A stretch of 64,000 bases of DNA from Heliocybe sulcata (taxonomy: Eukaryota; Basidiomycota; Agaricomycetes; Gloeophyllales; Gloeophyllaceae): contig ML213503.1 of the NCBI GenBank assembly GCA_004369045.1, forward strand, positions 186,001 to 250,000, read 5' to 3'. Made by a program: the position numbers and the translations under genes. The notes beneath the pieces are model-generated. The model had not been told where the DNA came from. It saw nothing but the letters and a program-made list of their open reading frames with translations, and searched no databases. This document shows, piece after piece, positions 35,448-45,652 of the stretch (the first letter of the stretch is position 1; every line of letters begins with the position of its first letter).

Positions 35448-37230
35448 CGCCTACGATACCGCGTCTCGTCTCAGTAAACTCTTCCTCCTGCCACACGAAA
35501 GCCACTCACCCGAGCATGCGACGTGAACGGTTTGAAGTGCAACAGACCCATATTGGAGAGGACGAAAGACGCCGTTGTGAGTGCGCCCCGCTCGACGGGC
35601 TTGGTGAGGGGAAACATTGAAGAAAATAAGATACGCAGAGTCTTATATGGGTGCCGTATATATGCAATTGTGACCGCCACAGCGAGGCGACACTGAAACC
35701 GGATCTGGAGATTGTGAGAAGCCCGCGACCTAGATTAGACTTTGTTTGGTCCGGGACTGTGGCGCGCCGCTGCCTTTCCTGGGAGCGGCGATGAGTGTGG
35801 TTGTGGGTCCGGTTATTCAAGTCCGCGACGTTTGTCGATGCAGCTGGGCGAGAAACGTTCTCTGCAGGCATCCTTTATACAACGACTGCAGCGTTGCTAT
35901 CGAAGATTGATCAGCGATGTAAAATGTCGCTTCCCTGTTCTTGAAAGCCTTTTTGTCTCAGTCTTTTTGTTACGGCAATGACCGTCCCGGATATTCTCAC
36001 CACCAAACCATGTGGCTGTGGCGGTATACTGACTCACTTGCTTTTACCTCAAACTTATCCTCTACCACTCTGACTCGCTTGGGGCGTCTCTTCGCCGACG
36101 CGCAGAATATGCTTATGGGGAACAATGCATTTGATTTTCGACCGGCGACCCAGGGACATCGAGCACGCCTTTTCAGCGAGGCACAAACCCGGTTCCGATG
36201 CTGTCAGTGTCGGCCCTTTTGCTATGCCTGGCGACTCCCGGACGCAATGATACACGCAGACATGACAGCTGCATATGTGTACGAAATACAAAATCAAAGA
36301 CGACGCAAATTCCGGCAAACCCGGATAGCAAGTATTAAAACTTGTTGTTTTCCGCAGAGTTTTCATCGTTCATGCCTTTGTTCCATTCGAGGACGTGCAT
36401 ATCGATGATATAGTCATCAGTTCAGGTGAGCGAGTGTATACGTATTGCGACGCCTCGGACACGTCTACAGAGGCGGGTCAATGATCCGAATACGCCAGAA
36501 GACTTGTCAGCTACGTACAGCAGCACCTTCTTCCGCTCCATTGGCCCAGCCGTTATGCGCTGTCAGCGTCGGGCGTCGGATCTTCTCTCGTACTGGAATG
36601 TACAAGCTGAAGCCCGAGCGCGCATTACCACACATATGCGGCCCTTCGCTCCAGCAGGTTTCGACTCGGTGGCGGTAAATACCGTAATACAGGATATCCT
36701 CCGTCACGATCCCTGCAAGATCTCCGGATACAGTCATAATGCAGTCCCATCATTCTCTCCCAAGCTCATTTACGTCCCCACTCACCCTTTCGGACTGTCA
36801 AAATGTCCGCCCGTCGCCAAGGCCAATCCCATACACTTGCGATCGGTGCGGAATGGGCGAGGGTCTGACCTCGGTAATATCCACATTTGTCAGGAAGGGT
36901 AGCGTGGTGAGGTATGGCTGCATCATGATCACCTCCGAACCACAGGCTTGATCATGCCTCGGATTGTTGCGGCACACTGATCGGAAAAGGGACAATGGGT
37001 GAATATGGTGCTGATATATGAATCAGTGCAAATATGATATATACTCTTCACAAAGCACAGCACCATCAAGATGAGCGCTGAATCTAGAGTGCACAACACA
37101 CAGTTGCAGGGCACATCTCGCAAAGTGCGGAGATATCCATTGTTGAACGTCGCCGTCACCGACAGCTCGAGACAAACGGGAGATCTCAACCTCATGACCG
37201 ATCATGCAAGGCGAAGCGGTAATACTTGGT
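35448..37230. other. Intergenic region, about 1.8 kb
   Basis: Between the F-box gene start and the COG8 gene end. It should hold the F-box promoter. Open frames on both strands (for example 36426-36902 plus and 36055-36366 minus) show no domain, helix or compositional support. I see no gene, RNA or repeat that can be defended. Confidence 0.45.
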
Positions 37231-38937
37231 TCATTGAGTACGACCCTGCGCCAAGGCATCTACACTATCCAGCTGCTCTTTCAGCTTCCCGCTAGCCTCC
37301 CATTCACCTTGCACTTTCACGCCATAAACGCCCTCAATCAGCGCCCTCCTCACAAACGGCACAAACACGCGCCCAAACACCTGCGCAGCAGCCCTAACCA
37401 CGCCGACCTCATCCTCCTCCTCCCTGTTCATGTCCAAAACCTGCACAAACGTCTCACAGCTTTCCGCCAACGAGCCGTCCAGCGCCTCAACAGCGTCCGG
37501 CAACAAGTCCTGAGGCGCCAACAATCTCAACCCGTTCAAGGTGGTCAGCAGCGCATTGGTGTACAGCGCGATCGGCGGGTAAGAGGCCAATATGTGGGGA
37601 GCGACGTGCGGCGGGGATGCCTCGAGATCAAACCCCTCCGGGGGGGTCGGCGGGCTCGAAGCAGCGCTTACGAGCAACTGGCTCGGTTTTCCGCCGCTCA
37701 AAGTGCGCGTAAAGGACGCCCCGGCCTCCGTAAACCCTTCCGCGACCCCAGATCTGACTTCCCCGTGAAAGATGGGCGCGAGATGCGCTTTGAAGTCCAT
37801 GCCCACTCTGGCGAAGGAGGTGGCGCAGTACGTTAGTTGCGTAAGGAGCGAGGAGAGTGCGGAGGGGTCGCTCCGGAGGGCCGGGAGGTTGGTCTTGAGC
37901 GTGGCGAGGAGGCGGTTGAGGAGGTTGGAAGTCAGCGTCGAGAGGAGGGTGCGGATGACCGGGGGCGCGGGTGTTTTCTGAGAAGACGACGTGCGTTCGA
38001 GGAAGATTGTGGTGTACTGTGTGACAAGATCGTATACGCTTTCTCGCCAAACGTCGATATATTTTCGTAGATATCGTGCGTACGAATCCTTGTCCCTGTC
38101 CTTATTGGTTCCGTCAATACCTTTCTTCTCCGTCTCGGCAGTGTCGAAAGAAGCATTGAGGTACACCATCCGGCTGCTCAAGAACGCCAGCGCAAGCTCG
38201 TCTTCCTCCAAGATCCCCATCCGGCGTAGGAAGTTGACTGCTTTGAACAATGCGGGGAGCTTCGCTTGCTCCCGGAGCGTACTCAGCAACTGCGCAAGCA
38301 TGCTGCGGATCGCAATGTCCACTTCCGCTTTCACGTCCATTATGATAGGGATATCCGGAAAGCGCTTTGCGAGGGTATTGGTGTGGGCCGACAAGTCTAG
38401 AGCTTCCTGGAAGTACCCGTTGCGCACACATGACTCGACGAGTGAGGGGATCTCTAGTAGGTCCCGCAGTTTGTCGTATTGATCGAGGACGACGCTGGCT
38501 TGGCGTCTTTCTGTCAGGACGGACTTGCTGGATTCACCGAACGAACGCGTGCTGGTCTCGAGAGCTGGGAGTGCATCCGAGATTAGGGAGGTTAAGGATG
38601 ACGTGACGGAGGACAGGGTGTCAGAGAGGGTGGAAGTGGTAGCATGGAGAGACAAGAAGGTCTTGTAATTGGTGTGGCAGAGTGTCGTGAGGGCGTTCGT
38701 GAGCTGAGCGGAGGTGGAGGACAGGGTGGCGGGCTCGGAGAGGAGGGTATCGAGCGGGAGGGTCGTCAGGTGAGACAGATACGGCGCCACTGAGGGTGAC
38801 GAGAAAGAAGACGACGATTCTGGCCCTTCCGATGATAGTACTTCTGCTAGGCTAGCGAGAGATGCGATGCTGGCTTCTGACGCCGCCTCCACTCTGGATT
38901 CCGGGGCACGGTCTGCAACTTCGGATGCTTCAGTCAT
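37231..38937 (-). CDS. COG8: Conserved oligomeric Golgi complex subunit 8 (DOR1 family)
   Basis: Subunit of the eight-protein COG tether that captures recycling vesicles at Golgi cisternae. Single exon, 568 residues, close to the fungal family length. Family features: the N-terminal PYLSHLTTLPLDTLLSEP block, a coiled-coil region (about residues 70-150) rich in Ser, Thr and Leu, the signature SLVESCVRNGYFQEALDL and LAKRFPDIPIIMDVKAEVD, then the helical rod including FLRRMGILEEDELALAFL and YLRKYIDVWRESVYDLVTQY. The C-terminal third has Pro-rich loops (SSPPTPPEGF) and APHILASYPPIALYTNALL. No introns, unlike most neighbours. Start at the first Met, followed by a short acidic/Ser leader. Assignment rests on the central signature. 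Confidence 0.92.
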   Translation of the reverse strand: MTEASEVADRAPESRVEAASEASIASLASLAEVLSSEGPESSSSFSSPSVAPYLSHLTTLPLDTLLSEPATLSSTSAQLTNALTTLCHTNYKTFLSLHATTSTLSDTLSSVTSSLTSLISDALPALETSTRSFGESSKSVLTERRQASVVLDQYDKLRDLLEIPSLVESCVRNGYFQEALDLSAHTNTLAKRFPDIPIIMDVKAEVDIAIRSMLAQLLSTLREQAKLPALFKAVNFLRRMGILEEDELALAFLSSRMVYLNASFDTAETEKKGIDGTNKDRDKDSYARYLRKYIDVWRESVYDLVTQYTTIFLERTSSSQKTPAPPVIRTLLSTLTSNLLNRLLATLKTNLPALRSDPSALSSLLTQLTYCATSFARVGMDFKAHLAPIFHGEVRSGVAEGFTEAGASFTRTLSGGKPSQLLVSAASSPPTPPEGFDLEASPPHVAPHILASYPPIALYTNALLTTLNGLRLLAPQDLLPDAVEALDGSLAESCETFVQVLDMNREEEDEVGVVRAAAQVFGRVFVPFVRRALIEGVYGVKVQGEWEASGKLKEQLDSVDALAQGRTQ

Positions 38938-39025
38938 TGTTCACCACAGCAATTGTATCATTATCTTATGGCGGTCCTAAAAGTCTGCATAGATTATGGA
39001 CGACGGGTATGTCGGAAAAAACTTA

Positions 39026-39724
39026 CCTCAATTATAATCTAATGTAATTGGATAATAACCCAATTGTAATCTAAGAAGCCGGTTGCATTACAATCTGATT
39101 CTGACAAACAAGAAATAATTCTAATCAGATTGTAATCGCCTTCCCATCCCGATTGCAATCCAATCATAAAGCCATTACATAAGGGCCCAAAGCCCAGCCT
39201 GGGCTTCACTCACGGCCTAATAATGGGTCAAAAACTGCATGCTCCCACTCACAATCAAACCGACAACCTCCCGACTGCTGACCAGGATCGGCCGAGTACG
39301 AGGAATCATCTGCGTCCGCATGCAACGCATACCCGCTACGCTACATGTGCTATGAGAGTAATGAGGCTTCCAGTAATATATCAAGTTATATCACATCCAT
39401 GATGTGACACAAATCGCAACTGTACTCGTGCCAGCCCGGGCTATTCTGGTGTGTTTGAACTTAATACTATAGTTCCATATGTGCTGTATATAGCTTGCGA
39501 GGTCCTGAGCCTTTTGACTGCAGTACTGGATGTAGGCAGACATTTACATGCTGGAGCCGGACGCACTGCAAACAATCGGATGCTGATTGGATAACCTTTC
39601 CAATTCGATTATAATTGCAGTCATCTTTTACATAATAATCAGCCGGCACATATTGCCATGAGATTACAATCGTATTACATCATCATTTAAATCAGATTAC
39701 AATCGGGGTCCATTATAATCGAGG
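39026..39724. mobile_element. Non-autonomous TIR DNA transposon (MITE-like), 699 bp
   Basis: The two ends form an inverted repeat: left 39026-39038 reads CCTCAATTATAAT and the reverse complement of the right end 39712-39724 reads CCTCGATTATAAT (12 of 13 match). A TA lies directly outside each end (39024-39025 and 39725-39726), fitting a TA target duplication. Both arms are crowded with the subterminal word GATTGTAAT or its complement ATTACAATC (for example near 39070, 39087, 39128, 39662, 39696), in both orientations. That is typical of transposase-binding subterminal repeats. The interior (about 39180-39570) is of normal composition and has no transposase frame. The TA duplication suggests Tc1/mariner-like mobilisation; a family name is not certain. 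It sits in the spacer between COG8 and the U1A-like gene. Confidence 0.68.
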
Positions 39725-39990
39725 TAGGAAAGTTCCGACATACGTGGTCATTAATACCATCTGACCTTTCCGACGCACTGCGGCGAGCGTGCTTCTGAGT
39801 ATGGAGTCCTTGAAAGTATCGTATCAAAGCAACAGCACGACTAGAAGGGGCCGCTACGTGAGCTACTGCTGCTATCGAGCAGGCGTCAAGGAGAACGAGA
39901 GTGGTAGTGTCAGAGGAGGACATTTCCTCAAGCCTCAGAATTGAAGTCCACATTCCCACGGCTCTTTCCTCCCGCCCCTTCTCTATAGCC

Positions 39991-41190
39991 ATGGCCGACG
40001 TCGAACCGGTTCCAGCACCAGCACCGGCTGCCCCAGATGCTATGGAAGGCGTCGTTGCGACTGAAGAACCCACGACGAACGGAACCGACGGCGACGCCGC
40101 TGCAGCCCCGCAGCCAGCTGCGACGGAGACACTTTACATCCAGAATCTGAACGAGAAGATTAAGATTCCAGGTGAGATCCAATTGTCCTTGGTTTCGTCC
40201 GTCTACAGATGCTAATGCTCGTTACTTTTTCCTTGCAGTGCTGAAGGCGTCTCTCCGTGGTCTGTTCAAGTCGTATGGCGAAGTGTTGGACGTGGTGGCG
40301 CATGCAAACCTTCGAATGAGAGGGCAGGCTTTCGTGTCGTTCCCTTCCGCGGATATTGCAGCTAAGGCGTTGAAAGAAGTTAGGGGATTTCCGCTGTATG
40401 GAAAGCCCATGGTACCTCAGTTTTCCCGGTCTCGTTCGTTAACTCACTGACCCATGTGTCTTGGCAGCAAATCTCGTTTGCACGGACCCCGTCAGATGCG
40501 GTGGTGCAGAAGATGAGCCCCAATGATATTGAGGCGCATAAAGCGAGGCGGCTAGACCACAAAAGTGCGTGCTTGGTCTCTTTCCGCAGTTTGTGACTCT
40601 GACAGACCGGTTTCTTGCATAGAGAAGACACGTTACACCAACCCTCTCAAGATGAAATTCAAGGCTAAGAGGATGGCATCAGAGAGTACGTGCCACCTGG
40701 TGTTTTAAACAGCGTTGACTCATTGTATTTCTCCTATGCAGTGGATGCCGCGGCCACCGCTCCAGCAGCACGTCGTCCGCACATCCAAATGCCAGACGAA
40801 TACCTCCCTCCCAACAAAATTCTCTTCCTGCAAAATCTTCCAGAAAGCGTCACGAAAGACCAGCTCTTGGCTTTGTTCTCACAGTACGTTCTCCCTCCAC
40901 TCTCCCTCACGACCGCATCTTCGTTTCTCGGTGTATTGAACACTTGATCATGGCTGACCCGGCGCCCGCAGATATCCCAACCTCTACGAAGTGCGTCTCA
41001 TCCCTACAAAGAAGGACATCGCCTTCGTGGAATATATGGACGAAGGAAGCGCCACTGTCGCAAAAGACGCCCTGCACAATTACAAATTGGATGGGGAGAA
41101 CAAGATCAAGGTCAGGTGCTTTATTGTCGTTGTATCAATATCAACTGACATCGTGATTTTCCACCATAGATTACGTTCGCAAGGAAATAA
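39991..41190 (+). CDS. U1A/U2B''-type spliceosomal RNA-binding protein (two RRMs)
   Basis: Seven exons (39991-40171, 40239-40411, 40468-40564, 40623-40685, 40742-40883, 40972-41110, 41170-41190) sum to 816 nt, 271 residues, in frame. After a 45-residue Ala/Pro/Glu leader comes RRM1 with RNP2 LYIQNL and RNP1 RGQAFVSF, then the family-typical KPMQISFARTPSDAVV, a basic linker (KTRYTNPLKMKFKAKRM) and RRM2 with RNP2 LFLQNL and RNP1 DIAFVEY, ending in KITFARK. This order and the short C-terminus match the SNF/U1A/U2B'' family, which binds stem-loops of U1 and/or U2 snRNA. Fungi often have one or two members; which snRNA is bound cannot be decided here. An alternative upstream in-frame Met at 39901 is less likely because of its weak context and Ser-rich reading. 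Confidence 0.93.
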
Positions 41191-41401
41191 TGCGGATATT
41201 GCTGTCATGTCGGTCTCTTGTCGCTGCGATCTTGTTCTGTATCATTATGTTTACCTTGTATCTCATGGCTCTGCACTAATTCTGTGGCGGTCTGGTATGC
41301 TGCGATCAAATTATCAACGTTCACTCCCTGCTCCAGCGCGACATCTGACTGAGAAAAGACTGGTCATGATGATTACCCGTGCTACCGGCCTATCGATGGT
41401 G

Positions 41402-43022
41402 TTACAATGTCCGTGCGTCGCTGGCAAGCGACGATGTGCCCGGCGATCGGTCACTAAAACCATTATACCGCACCTCCTCAACTTGCAATTCATCTAGTCC
41501 CATCTCCGTAACCTTCTCGAACGAAGGAGTTGCCGCGCGCAACACCTCGACAATGCCGGCGTGGGCATTGACACTGGCAGCCTCCGCGTGCGATAGCTCG
41601 TACTCGTCGGGACCCACGTTGTCCACCTCGACGACTAGCTCGCCGTGGTGCGCGCCTTGCGTGCACTTGACGCGGCTCATTTCCATTTTGCTGAGTAGGG
41701 CTTCGGGTTCGGTGCCTAGTGAGGCGGAGAGCTTGCGGATGTTGAACATGAGGCGGGACATTGTAACGGATATGATGGCAAGCATGACTCTAATGGGGGT
41801 TTAGAGAGCGGCTGTGCATGAAATGATAGAGGAAGGGGAGGAGGAAACATACTCGGTGTATCTCGCGGGGAGGTTGACCTGTTCGGTGGAATGAGAGATT
41901 AATTGTACTCAGATGGGGCAACGTACCCGAGGATCGCTCTCGAATGCGCCAATGGCATCAAATAAGCTGGTAGCTGTACCATGAGATCAGTTACAGCCGC
42001 GACATGACTGCACATCAAGGTCCGATCTCACCAAATGCGACCGAAGCCATCATAGCGCCCCTTGTGTTGCCGTCAGCTCCCCGTTTCACAGCTCAGCAAC
42101 AAAAGTAGATGACAAACGTTACTCACTCCCGCAAGACCTTGTTCATGACATGCTTCTCCTTCCCCGTGGGCTTAGGCATGAAAGCCCTGACGACGGTCAA
42201 TAGGTAGAGTATCGAGTGCACGACCAGTGTAGGGAGCCATATCCGCCCGTGCTGCTGCATATTTTCTACCAAGAACTGTATCACGACAGTCCATTCGGTC
42301 GCATTGTAGGCAATGGTGATGACGATGAGCAGCAGCCGTGTTGCCACGGAGTGCGAGAAGAGATACCATAAGCGAAGGGCGTGCATGAGTTGGATGATGA
42401 GTAGGTTCAGTGCGGTTAATGTTGCGACGAGGATCAGCCTGTCGCAATGTCAGCAGTGACTACTGAGGTCGAGATTCCACATCCTCACGTCTGATTATAA
42501 TATTGAGCAAGGTATAATGACGACAATGAACAGTATGCTTACCCATCGTGACCCGTTACCAGACCATACCGCTAATGCCCACAATCAGGAACTACGGCGG
42601 TATTCAGACAAAGTAGTCCTACCATATACGCTCATGCTATTGCAAACTATGTTGAGCAAAGGGGCCGCCATTCCCCGCCGAAGACTACGCACCTGCATGC
42701 CAGAATATTCAGGTAACGGTTCTAAGTAGTGAGTGCGTTGAGATTCCTCAGGAATCCGTTACGGCAGGAGAACGTACCAGAAAGAACAGTACTGTGGACA
42801 AAGTTGCCCGACCCTTCCAAAAGTATGCAACCTAGATCAGAAACATAAGCCTCGCCAAAGTAACTGAGAATAAGAAACGGGATCATATACCTCCCATTCC
42901 AGCGTTATAAAATATTCGTAGATCACCATACCGAACATACTATATGCCACATGGCGCGCCAGTCGTACCCCTTCATAGTACTCGGAATTCATCTGAGGAC
43001 CACCAGCGGGGCATGGGGGCAA
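41402..43022 (-). CDS. DUF6533-family seven-helix membrane protein, copy C
   Basis: Third copy, on the opposite strand to A and B. Exons: 43022-42891 (MPPCPAGGPQMNSEYYEGV, then GMVIYEYFITLEWE), 42831-42778 (54 nt, AYFWKGRATLSTVLFFL), 42721-42693 (29 nt, NRYLNILAC), 42636-42623 (14 nt), then a 28-nt exon (about 42567-42540), the LILVATLTALNLLIIQ exon running through MHALRLWYLFSHS to VLRE (ending 42127), a GAMMASVAF exon, an AIGAFESDPR exon, a short exon and the last exon 41786-41402. The tail keeps SRLMFNI, LLSKMEMSRV and GELVVEVDN. Its 3' end converges on the U1A-like gene with 211 bases between. Function unknown. Confidence 0.77.
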
Positions 43023-44010
43023 ACGAGCGGCAGGTTAATGCGTGCGACAGGAGCACGCTCTTCCTGATATGTGAGCGTCAGATTCTCCGCGCTAGCCCCG
43101 TAACTCAGACTGTCAATTGTATCAGTAGTCCGTGCCCGTACGTGCTTCGTCTACTTGATCTGTGTGGGCAGCCGTACCGAAGATCTCACACCTGCACTGA
43201 GAATAGCAACAGCTGCATGCCATTCTGATTGTTGCTTTGCTCACAGGCTAAAAATGACGCCTACCTGGCCAGCCAATGATGCATGGGTAATGTAGGATTA
43301 TTACAAAAGGAGAAGGCTTCTTGAAGTCGCTTCTTACCGAAGAGGAGGATCATGACAGAGGCTATAAGATCGACTGAGTATCAGTGCGATGACTGATTGA
43401 CTGATTGATGGTGGCGTCCTTCAACAAGGGCCGGAAGCCAGTGGGCCACATAGTGCACGGAAGGGTCGAATATAATGGAACCTTGTTCTTCGCTGACGTC
43501 GCAGTATTTCACCTGTACGTCTTCCACTTCGCGGGCATAGCTTCTGGGTCAAATGTGATGGGTTGACGGCAACTGACGTCGGCGGACATGAGAAGAAGTT
43601 TATATGGGTCAACGGCAGCGACATCCTTGATGCCACCAGTCATGTTCCATAAAGGTCGAAAACATCTCTGAAGTATGGCGGGTGGCAGGAAGAACGACAC
43701 TTTCAGCCCGGACCCGTATTGAGAGACGGCAGAATTCTAGCACAAATAAACAGGTAGTACGACGAAAAGCAGGAATGCCTCATAGCTTAAGCTTTAAGAG
43801 CGTTCCGAGCGGGAGTTGTAAAAGCAGGTGAAGGTCGCAAATATTCAAGCAAACATTAATCAGGCCGTACTTATGCCACTCGATTCACAAACAGTAGCAA
43901 ATACCATCCAGCGGCCCTCCTCTTGAACGTTGAACCTGCACACCGAGCTCTACGGGTGCTGCACGCAAGCATACGCTCATCTAACTGCTTCGAGAGCGTC
44001 TACTCTCTGG
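43023..44010. other. Divergent intergenic region, about 1 kb
   Basis: Separates DUF6533 copy C (minus) from the Arg/Ser-rich gene (plus), so it holds two promoters. A 63-codon open frame at 43700-43509 (minus) has a protein-like composition (NMTGGIKDVAAVDPYKLLLM) but no match I recognise and no clear exon partners. It could be a small gene or a gene fragment. Confidence 0.45.
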
Positions 44011-45477
44011 ATGTCGCAGAACTCACTCTCCTCCGTGGTATCAGGACTTGTACGGGCCCAAGTGGGATCCTCGGTACCTAGCACCGTAACCGATGAAGAC
44101 TTGGATCGCCATGTCGCAGAATTGATCCTGAAGGAGGCCAAGCGGAAGGCTGAGCGCTATGCATCGCAGGGTATACGTGCCTTTCTTCCCGAGTGAGTTA
44201 TTTGTACTTCCGAGCTTTACGGTGCCATAATCATCACCAGGACGAGCAATGCTCCCAAGACTAACAAACGCTTCCTGTCCTCCATTATACGCAACACGGA
44301 TGACCACAATAAGACTATACTACGTGCACAAGCTCAGGCTGCTCAAGAAATCAAGCAACAGAGAGAGGAGGAAGAGAGGAGAGAACGCCGAGTGAGAGCG
44401 GAGGAGGCTGCGGAAGCTCAACGACTACGGCGAAGAGCCAGGGACTCTAGCCGTGACGGATGGCGTAGCAGCAAGCGGCGAGAGAGAAGCTGGGAGAGAA
44501 GAGACGATTATGACGACGACTATGATAGAGAAAGGCGCAGAAAGTCTTCCAGGCGGCACAGGCATGGGGATGACCATTCTCGCCGTCACCACTCTTCCCG
44601 ACATAAGCGCTCTCATTCCTCAGACCGAAGTGATGACGAAGATAGACGGTCCAAAGAGGGGTCAGAAGAGGACGAAGAGAGGCACTCGCGCCGTAGGCGA
44701 GACAAGAAGCGGGCCCGCTCGATCTCTGAGGACTCAAGGTATAACAGACGGAAGGATCGGAGAGACGAGAAGAAGTCTGCACGGTTGCGAAGTCCCCTGC
44801 CCTCTGATTCTGAGGACTCGCGACCTCATCCAAGAAGGGATCGCGAACCCTCTAAACGTATGTCTGGGAATGCTACGGATGACGACCGAACTCCTGGGCC
44901 ATCTCGTAAATCATCCAAGTCCCGTTCAAGGTCTAGAGAACTACATAAGGCCTCTACTACGTCGTCCAGACGACCTGCATCGCCACACAGTGATGAAGCG
45001 GTGAGGGAGGCGGAGCTCCGTTCCAAGCTGAAAGGCAAAGGGAAAGCTAGAGAGGAGGACCTCCCCTCTGACTCTCGCAAAAAGAATTCCTCTCGCTCTA
45101 CGCGTGTCAAGAGCCCGTCCAGATCCCCTCACCCCTCACCAGGCCCCCGCATAGAGTCCAAAATGGACAAGTACTTCGAAACATCTTACGACCCCCGACT
45201 CGACGTTGAACCTCTCAAAGTCCCCGACATACCGGCAACAGGCCTTATAGACGACACGGCATTCGAAGGATGGGATGCCATGCTCAAGGTCATCGAGATG
45301 CGGAGACAGGATAAGGTGGAGAAGAAGTGGTTAGCCAAGCACGGGATCAAGGAGGAAAAGAAGACGGGCACCAGCTCTACTGAGCGGTGGGATAGCGGAC
45401 CCAGCGTTATGGATATCGAATACAAGAAGCGGGGCCATGTGCGAGAGTGGGACCTTTGTAAAGAGACACCGACGTGA
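44011..45477 (+). CDS. Arg/Ser-rich nuclear protein with conserved C-terminal domain
   Basis: Exons 44011-44192 and 44241-45477 give 1419 nt, 472 residues, in frame. The start chosen is MSQNSLSSVVSGLVRAQVG; an upstream in-frame Met at 43930 is possible. The N-terminal 60 residues contain a helical KEAKRKAERYASQGI segment. A long charged coiled-coil follows (EIKQQREEEERRERRVRAEE), then about 220 residues of RS/RD/RK repeats like those of SR splicing factors. The last 110 residues are ordered and look conserved (MDKYFETSYDPRLDV; TAFEGWDAMLKVIEMRRQDK; MDIEYKKRGHVREWD). RS domains are phosphorylated and act in splicing speckles, so a role in pre-mRNA processing is a fair inference. I do not know a named family for the C-terminal block. 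Confidence 0.85.
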
Positions 45478-45652
45478 CGCTCTTGGCCCTTCTCAGCTAC
45501 TCGGTTCACTCTTTCTTTCATCAGACCGGAGCATCTCCTCGATTCCTGTACTGTATTCAAGCGTTGATGCATCGATGATCAGAGACTGAAAGCAGAACAA
45601 AGGAGCAGCACAATTATAATATGAATACCGAAAACGCCCCTAGGCCTGACCC

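Noticed and set aside
36426-36902. 158-codon plus-strand frame between the F-box and COG8 genes
   Set aside because: Mixed composition, no domain, no supporting splice structure.
43509-43700. 63-codon minus-strand frame with protein-like composition
   Set aside because: No recognisable family and no adjoining exons that extend it; kept only as a note in the spacer.
44453-45004. 183-codon plus-strand frame inside the Arg/Ser-rich gene
   Set aside because: Out-of-frame reading of the RS repeats.
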